Assembly (NCBI GenBank): GCA_026126345.1
Contig: JAHCJH010000006.1
Coordinates: 1-50,250 of the forward strand
Direction of reading: 5' to 3'
Length of the DNA stretch: 50,250 nucleotides
Origin: Phycisphaeraceae bacterium
GTDB taxonomy: Bacteria; Planctomycetota; Phycisphaerae; Phycisphaerales; UBA1924
The translations under genes were made by a program, and so were the position numbers. The notes beneath the pieces are model-generated. The model was given only the letters and a program-made list of their open reading frames with translations. It made no database searches and had not been told where the DNA came from. Position 1 is the first letter of the stretch, and each line of letters opens with the position of its first letter. Below are positions 35,701 through 45,199 of this stretch, piece after piece.

Positions 35701-38700
35701 CCAGGCTCTGGAAGACCTGGTTGTTGACCTTGACGGTGCCGAGGTTGCCGTTGGAGATGACGCGATAGGACGCCGAGCCGAAGACCGACCCGACCGACCC
35801 GCCGCGGATGTCAACGTTGCCCAGGTTCGACCGGCCGTCGGCGACGCGGTCGTCGCCGGTGCCGAAGAACTGGTCGGCGCCGCGGCCGACGCCGACGGCG
35901 ATGTCGCTGGCGGTGAAATTGCCGCCGATGAAGACGTTGCCGACGTTGGCGTTCGAGAGCACGTCGGCGTTGTCGCCGGCGCCGCCGATGGCCCCGTCGG
36001 CGCCGAGGTAGGTGCCGCCGAGGAACAGCGACTGGTCAACGTCGCCGGTGACGTTGATCGAGCCGAAGCCGTCGCCGGCGGCGATGACGGCGTTGAAGAG
36101 GGTGGTGGCGAAGAACTGGCCGATGCGCCCGCCGGTGGTGACGCCGCTGTTGGCGATGTCGCGGGCCCGGAACGTGCTGATGTCGCGCTGGACGACGACG
36201 GTGGCGTCCATCGGCCCGCGGACCTCGATGTTTCCGGCGAACAGCAGCTCGATGGCCGCGAGGCTGCCCGCGCCGCCGAAGCCGCCGTTGAGGATCAGGG
36301 AGTTGACCGACGGGCCGCGGAGGATGAAGTTGTTGGCGGCGGTGCCGTCGTTGGCGGCGTTGTTGACGCCGACGGTCATGGAGTTGATGCCCGCGCCGGA
36401 CTCGACGATGCCGGAGCCGCTCGGGTCGCCGGGGTTGATGCCGCCGGTGACGTTGAGGGTGTTGACGGTGCCGTCGACGTAGATGTTGGGGTTGATCAGC
36501 GCCAGGCCGACGTTGAGCGTGCCCAGGGACGAATCGTCGACGCTGTTGATGACCAGGCCGGTGAGGCTGACGGCGCCGAACTGGGGCGTGATCGTCAGGC
36601 TGCTGCCGGAGGTGGAGCCGTTGAGGGTGATGGTGTTGACGCCGTCGAAGGTGGCGGCGCCGGGGCCGGTGTACCGCAGCAGCACGGTGTCGGCGCCGAT
36701 GGTGACGCTGATGCCGATGGCGGTGATCAGGGTCCCGGCGGGCGGGGCGACGATGCGCGGGTCGGCGCCGGGCAGGGCCAGGCCGGCGACGACGTTGGAG
36801 CCCAGCAGCAGGTTGGGCGTGGTGTTCACCGGGCCGGTGTCGCGCAGGACGAGGTTGTTGGTGGCCCCGCCGTCGACGCGGACCGAGCCGATGGTCGAGA
36901 GTCCATTGGCGACGGTGTTGTCGCCCAGGGTGGCGTAGGAGCCGCCGGCGCCGGCGTTCACGCCGGCGATGACGGTGTTGGCGTCGGCGGCGCCGCGGAA
37001 CTGCACGCTGCCGATGGTGCCCTGGCGGACGGTGTCGGCGTTGGCGCCGATGCCGCCGGGGCGGTTGTCGGCCCCGAGGCTGGTGACGCCCGCGCCGATG
37101 AACACGCCCTGGGCGACCAGGCCCAGCCCGCCGCTGCCGATGGTGATGCTGTCGATGCGGTCACCGGCGATGAAGATGGTGGGGTTGGCGGTGACGCCCA
37201 GGTGATCGGCGCCGCGCCCGATGTTCACGTTGCCGATGCGACGGCCGGCCTGCACGGTGGCCTCGAAGATGCCGCGGGACGCCGAGAGGTTCAGGATGTC
37301 GCGCCCGGCGAAGATGGTCGGGCCGTCCTGCGCGCCGTTGCCGTTGACGACCGAGGGGTCGACGCCGGGCGGGAGCTGGTTGCGGAACTCGTTGCCGGGG
37401 ACGCCGGCGCTGCTGTTCTGCGACAGGGACGAATCGACGCCGATGGCGCCGAAGACGCCGTCGCCGTTGACGCGGAGGTTGTTGATGGAGCCGTTGAGGG
37501 CGATCACGTCGCCGAGCAGGTGGCCGCGGTTGATGGTGACGTTGTTGATGTCGCCGTCGCGGGCCTCGATGCGGTTGGCGGGGGTGACGCCGGGGACGGG
37601 GGTGACGCCCGGGGCGAACCGCCGGAACGAACCGGCGTTGATGGTGACGCTGTTGATGCCGCCGGAGAAGGAGATGATCGACCCGGCGAAGTCGCCGACG
37701 ATGACGATGTTGTTGATGCGGCCGTAGGCGGTGATGACGGCGTCGGAGACGCGGTCGCGGTCTTCGTTGTTGGTGTTGGGCGAGGGGTTGGGCAGGGCGT
37801 AGACGCGCCCGATGGAGACCGTGCCGAGGATGTTCCAGCCGACGTTGAGGTCGGCGTAGAGCTGGCCGCCGGCGGTGAGGTTGGACAGGTTGCCGTAGAC
37901 GCGGATGACGTCGGGCGTGGAGCCGTCGAGCAGGCGGCGGCCGATGTTCCGGCCGGCCTGGATGGTGCCGACGTCGCGGGCGATGTTGAGCGAGGCGCCC
38001 AGGTCACGCCCGGCGCGGACGTTCTGCAGGTCGCCGTCGGTCTCGTCGGTGGTGCGGATCACGCCGGTGATGTCGCCGCGATCGGCCTGGATGCGGCCGA
38101 TGATTCCGGACGAGACGATCGAGGCGTCGGTGATGCTGTTGCCGGCCTGCACCAGGATGATGGAACCGTTGGGGCCGTCGGAGTTGATGGACGTGCCGGA
38201 GATGTCGCCGCGGGCGGTGATGCGGTCGATGCGGCCGGAGGTGGTGAAGGTGCTCTGGGCGATGTTGAGTTCGGCGTTGACGGCGACGATGCGGCCGGCG
38301 TTGATGGTGGAGCTGCGGATGTTCTGGCGCGCCAGCATCTGGTTGATCTGCCCGCCGACGTTGGCGGCCAGGCGGACGATGTTGGAAGCGCCGATGCGGC
38401 CGGTGATGTTGCCGGTGATGTCGAGGAACATGTCCTCGATGTTGCCGGTGTTGGGCCGGTAGGTAGTCTCGATGCGGCCGACGTTGCCGCTGGCGCGGAT
38501 CTGGTTGAAGCGGTACTCCAGCGGCTCGCCGTCGCGGGTCGAGTTGATGAACGCGTCGGCGGTGATGGTGCCGATGAAGCCGTTGTTGGGCCCGGCGGCG
38601 CCGCCCTGGGCCTGGGCGGTGGAGGCGTCCCACACGCCGTTGGTGATGCGGACGGTGTCGATGAACCGGCCGTAGATCGTCGAGCGGACGAAGTTGGCGT

Positions 38701-41700
38701 GGGTGATGTTGATGGTGCGGACCGTGCCGATGGCCTGCGGCGGGTCGCCGGGGTCGGTGTCGCGGGCCTCGGCGTAGCGGGCCGAGAGCCACCACGAATC
38801 GAACGTGGCCGAGGCGATGTACATCCCGTCGATGGTGCCGCCGCGGATGTTGATGGTGCCGATGCCCTGCACGCCGGTCTCGCCGGCGGTGCCGAGCGCG
38901 AAGCGGTCGGCCGCGATGACGATGCCGTTCATGCGCGGGTTGAGCACGCGCAGGCCGGCGTTGATCGTCTCGATGTCGTCGTAGGCGAAGACGCCGGCGG
39001 CGGCGAAGGGCGAGCTGCCCGGCCCGGCGATGCCGGAGCCGACGTCGAGCGTGGTGATGTTGTTGGCGATGACGACGCCGACGATGCCCTCGAAGACGCC
39101 GGGGGTGCTGACGCCGTCGCTGTTGACGATGATGGTCCGGATGTTGCCGGTCGCGGGGCCGGTGAAATCCTGCATGATCAGGTCGCCGAGCGCGCCGCGC
39201 ACGTTGACCTCCAGCAGGTTGCCGGTGCGGACGACCGCGCCGTTGAGCAGGCCCGACAGCGGCGAGCCGATGTCCTCGATCGTGCGGTCGTTCTCCTCGC
39301 TGGCGTTCCAGTTGATGGGCACCAGCACGCCGCCCTGGAACTGCGACCCGTAGGCGTTGTCCGGCAGCGACAGCGGCGTTCCCGGCGCGCCGGCCTGGCC
39401 GGCCTGGCCGATGCCCAGGTTGGGCCCGAGCAGATCGTCGCCGACGCCGTTGGTCTCGGTGCGGCCGAGGCTGCCGCGGACGATCAGCCGGTTCAGGGCC
39501 AACACGTCGACGGCGATGATGTCGCCGCCGGTGGTCTCGTTGATGATGTCGGCCAGGCCCGTGGCCCCGATGGGCTGCTGGATGCTCAGCACGTCGATCT
39601 GCGTGTTGCCGCGGATGATCACGCTGGAGCGGCGCGTGCCGCCGTCGGTGGTCAGGTTGATCGCGCCGATGGTGGCGCGTCCGGCGGTGACGCCCTCGAT
39701 GATGAGGTTGGCGCCGCCGTTGAGCGTGGCGTTGATGCTGCCGATGATGACGCCGTTGGGTCCCTGGATGACGGTCACGACGCCGGCGCTGGTGTTGGCG
39801 CCCAGGAAGGCGCTCTCGATGCGGATGCGGATGCGGGCGCCGCTGTCGTCCACGAGTTCCAGCGTCTGGTTGAACGCCAGGGTGAGGGAGGTCGCTCCGT
39901 CTGGCGGCGTACCGGGAGTTCCCTGGGAAACCCGTTGGAACGATGCGAAGCGGATGTCGGACCCGGCGCCCATGTTGAGCGTGGGCTGGAACAGGATGAT
40001 GCGGCCGTTGTTCGCGCCGGCGACGCCGGGCTGCGAGCCGATCACGAAGCGGTCAACGATGGTGTTGGCCGACGTGTTCAGCACGAACGCCTGGCCGTTG
40101 AGCAGGCCGCCGACCAAGAGCGCGCCGATGTGGCCGGGCGTGCCGTTGGCGCCGGTGGTAAGAACGAACGTGTTGGGACCGCCCGGGCCGCCGGTGCGCA
40201 GGGCCGTCGCCGTCGTGGTGTACGCCACGCTGCCGCGGATGTCGAACAGGCCGGCCGTCCCGCCGATCTGGAACTGCGTGGCGATGAAGTCGCCCACGCC
40301 GGTGAACAGGCCGGTGTACAGGCTGCCGAGGTTGCCGCCGATCGAAGCGGTGCCCGCAACCCAGTTGCCGCCTGCGATGATGCCGTGCACGTTGCCCGCG
40401 GCCTGGAGCGCGAAGCCCGTCGGGTTCGCGACGCTCCCGCGGACGTCGAAGATGTCGGCCCCCTGCTCGTAGGTGAAGATGCCCAGCGCGTCGGCCCCGG
40501 TCGCCAGCGTGCTGTCGGGGCCGACGATGCCGCCGCCGATGCGCACCAGGCCGATGTCGCCCGACTGCACCTGCAGCAGGTTGCCGCGGCTGCCGGCGCC
40601 CGTCGTGTACGCGCCGAGCGTCACCGGCAGCTGGCCGGACATGGTGATGGTGTACGCCTGGGTGCTGCCGAAGGTGCCGTCGGTCTGGGTGCCGACGACG
40701 AGGTAGTACACGTCGGTGCGGGTGGGGGTGAAGGTGAAGCGGACCGAGACCTGGTTGGCCGGCAGGCGGCCGTCGGCCAGCAGCGGCAGCTGGTGGGCGG
40801 CCAGCACGCGACCGTTGGCGTCGACGATGCGCGCGTAGACGCGCGTGGCGAACTGGCTGGGGGGCGCGGGCGGGGGTGTGAACTGGGCGTTGACGACGAC
40901 CTGCTGCCCGCGAGCGGCGGCGAAGGCGTAGACGTCCGACGGGTCCTCCTCGGTGCCGGGGTCCTGGGCGCCGACGGAGCCGGAGATGATGGCGCCGCGC
41001 AGGCCCGAGCCGACGAACTCGGCGCCGTTGATGAGGTCGTTGCGGTAGAAGTTGGAGCCGAAGAACAGCGCGCCGGCGTTGCCGCCGAACGTCGCGGAGC
41101 CGACCGTCGCGCCGTAGAGCGCCGCGATCGGGTTCGGCGTGGCCGGGTTGATGCCGTAGACGTTCTCACGCTCGGCGTAGTTCAGGAAATCCACGCGCGG
41201 GCGGGTGGTCGAGTTCACGTCGGCCAGGACCTGGATGTCCGCCGCGTTGCGCCCGCCGAACTGGATCTGCCCCGCCGTGCGGCCGACGACGATCAGGCTG
41301 CCGGTGGAGTTGAACACGCCGCCGGGGCGCACGTCGTTGGGCGCGCCCGGGCTGTCGTTGCGGAGCCAGAAGCCCGCGTCGGTGCCCACCGAGATCATGC
41401 CGACGTCGCCCTCGATGGTCAGCGAGCCGGGCAGGTAGCCCACCGCGAAGCTCTGGGCCGAGCCGCTGAGGCGCGACGAGCCGAACAGCGCGCCGTGGAT
41501 GTTGATGCTGCCGAAGTTCTGCGGCTGGTTGTCGAACTCGCTGACGAACACGCCCTGCAGCGTCGCGGGCGTCGCCGCCGGGGCGGCGGCCCCGTTGTTC
41601 TGCAGGCGGCCGGTGGTGAAGTTCAGCGCGCCCAGCGGGGCGCGGGTGTTGAAGCTCAGCGCGCGCGCGACGGCGAAGTTGCCCGGGGCGTCGGTGTGGT

Positions 41701-43678
41701 AGTTCTGGGCCGCCGTCAGGCCGTTGGCCGCGACGTTGATGCGGAAGAACGGGGCGCCGATGATCACCGAGCCGGTCGCGGGGGGCATGCCGACCACGCC
41801 GGTGCCCTGCTGGTTGACGGCGAAGCCGAAGCCGGCCTGCGCGAACGCGCCGTAGAGGCCGGCGAGGCTGTCGGGCGGCGTGAACACGAAGTCGCCCAGG
41901 GTCGAGTCGAAGGCCACCGTGCCCCCGATGATCGTGAACGAGCTCTGCGTGTTGCTGCCGAAGAAATCGATCCGGCCGATGCCGTCGTTGAAGTCCGGCA
42001 CGCCGTCGTCGTTGAGGTCCACCAGCGGGACCGCGGAACCCTCGATCGTGCCCAACGCCAGCGTGTTCCGAAGGGCCCGCCCGTACAGGTCCTGCATGAA
42101 CACCTGCGGGAACACGCCGATGATGTCGTCCATCACGACCGTGTCGTTGCCCGCGGCGCCGGTGCGGCTGATCCGCACCTCGTCGAACCCGCCCTCGACC
42201 CGGAAGACGTACTGCCAGCGGTCGGTCGCGGCGTCGAGGTTCCGGAACTGCGCCAGCTGGATCAGGTCGCTGGTCAGCGCGTTGACCGTGGTGCCGGTGA
42301 TGTCGATGAAGACGGGCGTTGCCACGCCGTTGCGGAAGAACGTGATCGTCGTGCCGTCGTCGAACTGCTGACCGGCGACGTTGTCGGTCGTGAACGCCAG
42401 CACGGTCATCAGGCGCGGGGACGTCGAGCCCGTCGCGGCGTCGGGCAGGAAGCGGAGGCTCGTGGTGTTGCCGGCGCCGTTGGCTGCGACGATCTGCAGG
42501 CCGTTGCCCGTGGCGCCGCCGCCGACCACCGAGGTGGTGTTCGTGCCCGCGTTGGTGGTGCGGAGGAACGATCCCAGACCCAGGCGGCTGATGGAAGCGA
42601 AGTCCAGGCCGGTCGCCGTCGCGGTGGGCGCGGCGCCGTCCATCTGTTCCAGGCCGTAGCGCAGCGTGCCGCCGACCTGGGCGCGGGCGCCGAAGATGCG
42701 GCCCTCGTTGAACTGCGCGAAGCGGCCCGCGGGGAAGACGCCCTGGACGTTATCGAGCACCACGGTGTCGGCCGTCGCCGAGGCGCCGGCGCGTGCGATG
42801 CGGATCTCGTCGAAGAACTGCGGCGCCGGCGCGCCGGGCACCTGCGTGATCGTGTACCGCACGGTGGCCGGGTCGGTGGCCGGGGCCGGCGCGACACGCG
42901 TGAACTGCAGGTTGGCCGTCACGTCCACGCCGCGCAGGAACGCGCGGATCATCGACGGGTTGTTCGCCGCGCCGGGCGTGAAATCGATGTCCAGCCCGCC
43001 GCCGGTGTACGTGTCGAAGCTGAACGCCAGCATCCAGCGCAGGCTGTCGCCCGCCGCGAAGCCGAAGCGGTAGATCGGCGCGTTGGTCTGGAAGACGTTG
43101 TTGGCCGCCGCCGTTCCGTTCTGCAGCGTGAGCCGCACGGCGGTGCCCTGCGGCGTGCCCGCCGCGGGCGCCGGCGGGAGCACCAGGGCCGGCGGCGGGA
43201 TGGTCGCGGGCACGTCGGTGTAGCTCAGGCGCAGCTGCGACTCGGGGAAGATGACGGCGCCCGACTGGTCGCCGGCCACCGGCAGCGCCTGGGGAGCGAA
43301 CTGGTCGAAATTCTCCTCGGCGGTGCCCGGCGCCTGGAAGTCCGGCACCTGGCGGCGCAGGAACGGGATCAGGTACCCGAAGGTCGTCTGCACCGCGCCG
43401 GTGCCCGTCGCCGGGTTGTAGCCGATGAGCGTCTGGTTGGCCAGGCCCATGTCCGGCGCCAGCAGGCCGCCGCTGCCGGGGATCGGCAGGCCGGGCGTCG
43501 GCGTGATCGTCATGCCGAACAGCAGTTGCCGCTGCTCGAGCTGCTCGAACGCCGCCTCGGTGCCGAAGTCCGCGCCCGCGCGCACGACCACCGATCGAGC
43601 GGTCATCTTCTTCTCCGAGTCGCGCCCACGGGTGAGTGCGCCCAGAATGCCGCCGATCGCGCTGGTGATCTTCTTCAT
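32714..43678 (-). CDS. Giant beta-repeat surface protein with LEPR-XLL-like N-terminus
   Basis: 3654 residues, uninterrupted. ATG 43678 has GGAG about 11 bases upstream. The start (KKITSAIGGILG...) leads to FEQLEQRQLLFG at 44-55, a variant of the planctomycete LEPR-XLL motif that marks very large exported proteins. From about 60 to 2700 the chain is made of short beta-helix-like turns (such as INNVTINRG, GSINNLRVNGDG, GTINIRGGTIDG). A pre-peptidase-like beta domain sits at about 905-1020 (VYAFAAARGQQVVVNAQF) and another at about 2880-2975 (VDMYQVTLRAGQTLRLGAT). Near the end, after IFISSSFEP, the segment RQMGQLMGL (about 3567-3575) stands where a metzincin HExxHxxGL helix would be expected, without the histidines. 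Function: cell-surface structure or adhesion, by analogy. Confidence 0.88.
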   Translation of the reverse strand: MKKITSAIGGILGALTRGRDSEKKMTARSVVVRAGADFGTEAAFEQLEQRQLLFGMTITPTPGLPIPGSGGLLAPDMGLANQTLIGYNPATGTGAVQTTFGYLIPFLRRQVPDFQAPGTAEENFDQFAPQALPVAGDQSGAVIFPESQLRLSYTDVPATIPPPALVLPPAPAAGTPQGTAVRLTLQNGTAAANNVFQTNAPIYRFGFAAGDSLRWMLAFSFDTYTGGGLDIDFTPGAANNPSMIRAFLRGVDVTANLQFTRVAPAPATDPATVRYTITQVPGAPAPQFFDEIRIARAGASATADTVVLDNVQGVFPAGRFAQFNEGRIFGARAQVGGTLRYGLEQMDGAAPTATATGLDFASISRLGLGSFLRTTNAGTNTTSVVGGGATGNGLQIVAANGAGNTTSLRFLPDAATGSTSPRLMTVLAFTTDNVAGQQFDDGTTITFFRNGVATPVFIDITGTTVNALTSDLIQLAQFRNLDAATDRWQYVFRVEGGFDEVRISRTGAAGNDTVVMDDIIGVFPQVFMQDLYGRALRNTLALGTIEGSAVPLVDLNDDGVPDFNDGIGRIDFFGSNTQSSFTIIGGTVAFDSTLGDFVFTPPDSLAGLYGAFAQAGFGFAVNQQGTGVVGMPPATGSVIIGAPFFRINVAANGLTAAQNYHTDAPGNFAVARALSFNTRAPLGALNFTTGRLQNNGAAAPAATPATLQGVFVSEFDNQPQNFGSINIHGALFGSSRLSGSAQSFAVGYLPGSLTIEGDVGMISVGTDAGFWLRNDSPGAPNDVRPGGVFNSTGSLIVVGRTAGQIQFGGRNAADIQVLADVNSTTRPRVDFLNYAERENVYGINPATPNPIAALYGATVGSATFGGNAGALFFGSNFYRNDLINGAEFVGSGLRGAIISGSVGAQDPGTEEDPSDVYAFAAARGQQVVVNAQFTPPPAPPSQFATRVYARIVDANGRVLAAHQLPLLADGRLPANQVSVRFTFTPTRTDVYYLVVGTQTDGTFGSTQAYTITMSGQLPVTLGAYTTGAGSRGNLLQVQSGDIGLVRIGGGIVGPDSTLATGADALGIFTYEQGADIFDVRGSVANPTGFALQAAGNVHGIIAGGNWVAGTASIGGNLGSLYTGLFTGVGDFIATQFQIGGTAGLFDIRGSVAYTTTATALRTGGPGGPNTFVLTTGANGTPGHIGALLVGGLLNGQAFVLNTSANTIVDRFVIGSQPGVAGANNGRIILFQPTLNMGAGSDIRFASFQRVSQGTPGTPPDGATSLTLAFNQTLELVDDSGARIRIRIESAFLGANTSAGVVTVIQGPNGVIIGSINATLNGGANLIIEGVTAGRATIGAINLTTDGGTRRSSVIIRGNTQIDVLSIQQPIGATGLADIINETTGGDIIAVDVLALNRLIVRGSLGRTETNGVGDDLLGPNLGIGQAGQAGAPGTPLSLPDNAYGSQFQGGVLVPINWNASEENDRTIEDIGSPLSGLLNGAVVRTGNLLEVNVRGALGDLIMQDFTGPATGNIRTIIVNSDGVSTPGVFEGIVGVVIANNITTLDVGSGIAGPGSSPFAAAGVFAYDDIETINAGLRVLNPRMNGIVIAADRFALGTAGETGVQGIGTINIRGGTIDGMYIASATFDSWWLSARYAEARDTDPGDPPQAIGTVRTINITHANFVRSTIYGRFIDTVRITNGVWDASTAQAQGGAAGPNNGFIGTITADAFINSTRDGEPLEYRFNQIRASGNVGRIETTYRPNTGNIEDMFLDITGNITGRIGASNIVRLAANVGGQINQMLARQNIRSSTINAGRIVAVNAELNIAQSTFTTSGRIDRITARGDISGTSINSDGPNGSIILVQAGNSITDASIVSSGIIGRIQADRGDITGVIRTTDETDGDLQNVRAGRDLGASLNIARDVGTIQAGRNIGRRLLDGSTPDVIRVYGNLSNLTAGGQLYADLNVGWNILGTVSIGRVYALPNPSPNTNNEDRDRVSDAVITAYGRINNIVIVGDFAGSIISFSGGINSVTINAGSFRRFAPGVTPVPGVTPANRIEARDGDINNVTINRGHLLGDVIALNGSINNLRVNGDGVFGAIGVDSSLSQNSSAGVPGNEFRNQLPPGVDPSVVNGNGAQDGPTIFAGRDILNLSASRGIFEATVQAGRRIGNVNIGRGADHLGVTANPTIFIAGDRIDSITIGSGGLGLVAQGVFIGAGVTSLGADNRPGGIGANADTVRQGTIGSVQFRGAADANTVIAGVNAGAGGSYATLGDNTVANGLSTIGSVRVDGGATNNLVLRDTGPVNTTPNLLLGSNVVAGLALPGADPRIVAPPAGTLITAIGISVTIGADTVLLRYTGPGAATFDGVNTITLNGSTSGSSLTITPQFGAVSLTGLVINSVDDSSLGTLNVGLALINPNIYVDGTVNTLNVTGGINPGDPSGSGIVESGAGINSMTVGVNNAANDGTAANNFILRGPSVNSLILNGGFGGAGSLAAIELLFAGNIEVRGPMDATVVVQRDISTFRARDIANSGVTTGGRIGQFFATTLFNAVIAAGDGFGSINVTGDVDQSLFLGGTYLGADGAIGGAGDNADVLSNANVGNVFIGGNFTASDIAVGVGRGADQFFGTGDDRVADGRSNLGNVDIRGGSVGSVFGSASYRVISNGNLGTVKVNNQVFQSLGNFAVDRLRLNQPNRLSVTDVRITEAARRYTATITFNQAIDPDSIAAALSIAEIRGIEGGLTTIALVQGADYTFTYDPVNFRIVIEFNQAVTSRQIAFNADPALEVPGAAAGPGVFRFTLLATGANRLRAQAQETILDGNGNGIVGDDFVYDDVVGDAGDRFFAGRTTVGGQTGPQNTGGSLAVTFYAPVNLDLLLNRDNANANRPDANSPFTIRGTLGDHPNLDITLFNSGGDVDMYQVTLRAGQTLRLGATQGSAPLVTRTLLGPDGTAVTGQLVTGLRGDLAAPGQLSTELVFLIQQTGTYTIMVSTAALATTLLNTPTDPVRGVTDIGLQPRLDPAAVTGGNPTGAIRHNVFSGGPTVGEIGAYNFTVTVAEDGDSGFGGAAAPSTAVPNPDPNFIAPVAPPLPASFGGPQGGPYPNQVIGGFTFTLDDGADNLRDTYDDVVRGVNDASGMTITLLAGADRVFGTADDIVDVRGRGTRVLPTTGPNAIPTPSAFAGTDGLLGTVDDRAFIEVGGWTFRLETGNNFRLDGDGIVGRPSDDIVIATDAFGTQLYRTAGSDGIFNATDPVRIRTSIGDAGARGAPQTVQPDVDILTLNNGVPYAPGTRLRVTLRTADLGSNLGMLQPQRFGFANLTTFTIDDLRSFTQFALFDNTTTTGVADGDLVAAPGSIQGFATRYSQTLASNGVSSYGYDAQGNFFMEFAVPPQQANTANQGIFSMLVQGMLRTDYELEVQNLGVLGALPTQRTQNFLIETRGGSVNWLEPNRTTTLAAFDAIVNGFSGFIGAQTVNSYILNGDGGPQPGLIASLQAIFNAIPGFVANSTVRISTNPADFVGQQYSTIFISSSFEPAAFFNNGLFGAVQRVDAFNSNRTDQGVVFLPALNSLGNAPDQAGIDAFTRQLTGIVARQMGQLMGLPITNAGGNLGGPTRINAMAFNAQANDPGAAPNAYAINAADVFLRRASGAGGFAGATTQTFFVGNLNPQQALQRIFWVP

Positions 43679-43734
43679 GCCTGACTCCGAACTACCCGCT
43701 TCGAGACTGCCGTCGATTCGCTCGATGCCCTTCC

Positions 43735-43760
43735 GTGAGGGGCCTCCCGCGGCCCATCAC
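43735..43760 (-). promoter_or_regulatory. Stem-loop in the 5' leader of the giant gene
   Basis: Arms GTGAGGGGCC and GGCCCATCAC (one mismatch) with loop TCCCGC, centred about 70 bases before the start codon at 43678. Could affect stability or translation of the 11-kb transcript. Weak evidence. Confidence 0.35.
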
Positions 43761-44039
43761 CACCGTGTCCCCAGCCCGCAGCGCAGACGCCCGCGCCCAC
43801 ACCTCGGGCGCACCGCGTCCCCGCCACGACCATCCGGGCAAGGTTACATCGGACGCTGCTCGCTCGCAACCCGAGTCTCCACAAGGGGTTGGGACACGCC
43901 TTGGCCGGTCCCCGGCCCCCCGCCGCCGACCCACCCCAGCCCCTTCATTTCGCTGGAATCTCCGACACGGTTGCCCCCATTGTTCCGGCCGACATGTTTT
44001 GCACTGCCCGGGGCCCAATCGCCGATCGCCCCCGCCAGC

Positions 44040-44045
44040 AGGAGG
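44040..44045 (+). promoter_or_regulatory. Consensus ribosome binding site for a GTG start
   Basis: AGGAGG, seven bases before GTG 44053. It is the strongest Shine-Dalgarno in the window and fixes this start against longer upstream in-frame options. Confidence 0.8.
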
Positions 44046-44052
44046 TGCGCGC

Positions 44053-45159
44053 GTGCCGGCTGATCAACCCGTAGCCCAGTCCTTCGACCGCCTTGTTCAG
44101 GGGATCCAGAACCTCCCGTGGGGGGTCCACGGCGTCATCGCCCTGGCCTTCGTTGCGGGCCTGGTTTTGTGGCTCTTTGGCCGCCAGGTGCTCAAACCCG
44201 TGGTGGCCATGCTCGGTACGGCGTTCGGGGCTGCGGCGGGGTTCGTCCTCATCCCCCTCTGGGCGGAAGGCACCGGCGTATCGCCGTACGTCGGCCTGGC
44301 CGCCGGGTCGGCGATCGGGCTCATTCTCTCCCTGATGCTGTACTCCCTCTTCACCGCGGTCACCTTTGGATCGGTGATGGGTGGCGGCTTCGGTCTGGTA
44401 GCCGCGGCGTTGGTGGGCACGCCCCTGGCCCTGCCGGCGGCGGCGGGTGTGGAAACCGTGTGGGTACAACCTGATGAACCCGGCACCGGCCTGGGTGGCG
44501 GCGAGCAGCCGATCCGCCTGCCCGACCCCGAGCCCGAAGTGGACCCGATCCCCGACCCGATGCACCCCGATGCGCCGCCTGCTCGCACGCCGGTGCCCAA
44601 AGCCACCAAGCCAGGGCCCAAGCCGGCGGGGCCGGTCGTGCCCGCCAAGCCTCCGGCCGCGCCGTCCGGCACTGCCGGCGGCATCGCGCCATCGCCCACA
44701 GCGGCGAGCGAACGCATCGTGATCACCGACAAGAGCACCGCCTCGGAGCGCGCCGTGGCGTTCTACCAGGCGCTGCGCGACGATGTGTCGGCGTCCTGGG
44801 CCCGTGTTCCGGCCAACGGCAAGATGTGGATCGTCGGCTCGGCCGTCGTGGGACTCGGCGCGGGGACGGTCCTGGGGCTCATGCTGCCCATGTGGGCCGC
44901 CGGGGCCATCACCGCGCTGGTCGGCGCCGCGGTGTGGGTGCCCTCGGGCGTTTGGCTCGCTCACGCCGCGAGCATCCCGGGCCACGAGCGGCTGAGCCTG
45001 TCGCCGATCGGCTGGACGATCGTCTGGATCGCCGCGGCGTTGGTCGGCATGGCCATCCAATGGAAAGGCCTGGTCGGACAGAACGCCGCGGGCTCGGCCC
45101 GAAAGTCGGGCGGCAAGTCCAAGGGCAAGCGGAAGCCCCGCTCGGGCGACGACGACTGA
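44053..45159 (+). CDS. Multi-spanning membrane protein with proline-rich central linker
   Basis: 368 residues. Membrane helices lie at about 22-43, 49-70, 79-100, 101-122, then 257-278, 280-303 and 319-337. The glycine-rich helices of each block (AMLGTAFGAAAGFVLIPLW, AVVGLGAGTVLGLMLPMWAAGAITALVGAAVW) look like internal repeats. The linker (130-255) is Pro-rich and acidic (PDPEPEVDPIPDPMHP, TPVPKATKPGPKPAGP). The C-terminus is strongly basic, then acidic (KSGGKSKGKRKPRSGDDD). No family recognised. GTG start fixed by AGGAGG. Convergent with threonine synthase. Confidence 0.75.
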   Translation: MPADQPVAQSFDRLVQGIQNLPWGVHGVIALAFVAGLVLWLFGRQVLKPVVAMLGTAFGAAAGFVLIPLWAEGTGVSPYVGLAAGSAIGLILSLMLYSLFTAVTFGSVMGGGFGLVAAALVGTPLALPAAAGVETVWVQPDEPGTGLGGGEQPIRLPDPEPEVDPIPDPMHPDAPPARTPVPKATKPGPKPAGPVVPAKPPAAPSGTAGGIAPSPTAASERIVITDKSTASERAVAFYQALRDDVSASWARVPANGKMWIVGSAVVGLGAGTVLGLMLPMWAAGAITALVGAAVWVPSGVWLAHAASIPGHERLSLSPIGWTIVWIAAALVGMAIQWKGLVGQNAAGSARKSGGKSKGKRKPRSGDDD

Positions 45160-45199
45160 CGCGCGACGGTTCGGGCCGCCCACCGTCTCGCTTCTTCTC

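Larger units (their letters stand above)
43679..44052. other. Divergent intergenic region between giant protein and membrane protein
   Basis: 374 bases with no convincing gene. An inverted repeat near the giant gene (43735-43744 with 43751-43760, nine of ten pairs) could fold in its leader mRNA. The remainder is less GC-biased than the coding DNA near 43960-44010 and should hold the two promoters. I see no clear -35/-10 pair and no tRNA fold. Confidence 0.5.

Noticed and set aside
32681..43684. An open frame of 3667 codons on the plus strand antisense to the giant gene
   Set aside because: It mirrors the giant gene almost exactly and its product is a monotonous Gly/Val/Asp/Ala/Arg string without domain, signal or membrane pattern. 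Long antisense frames arise automatically when codons end in G or C.
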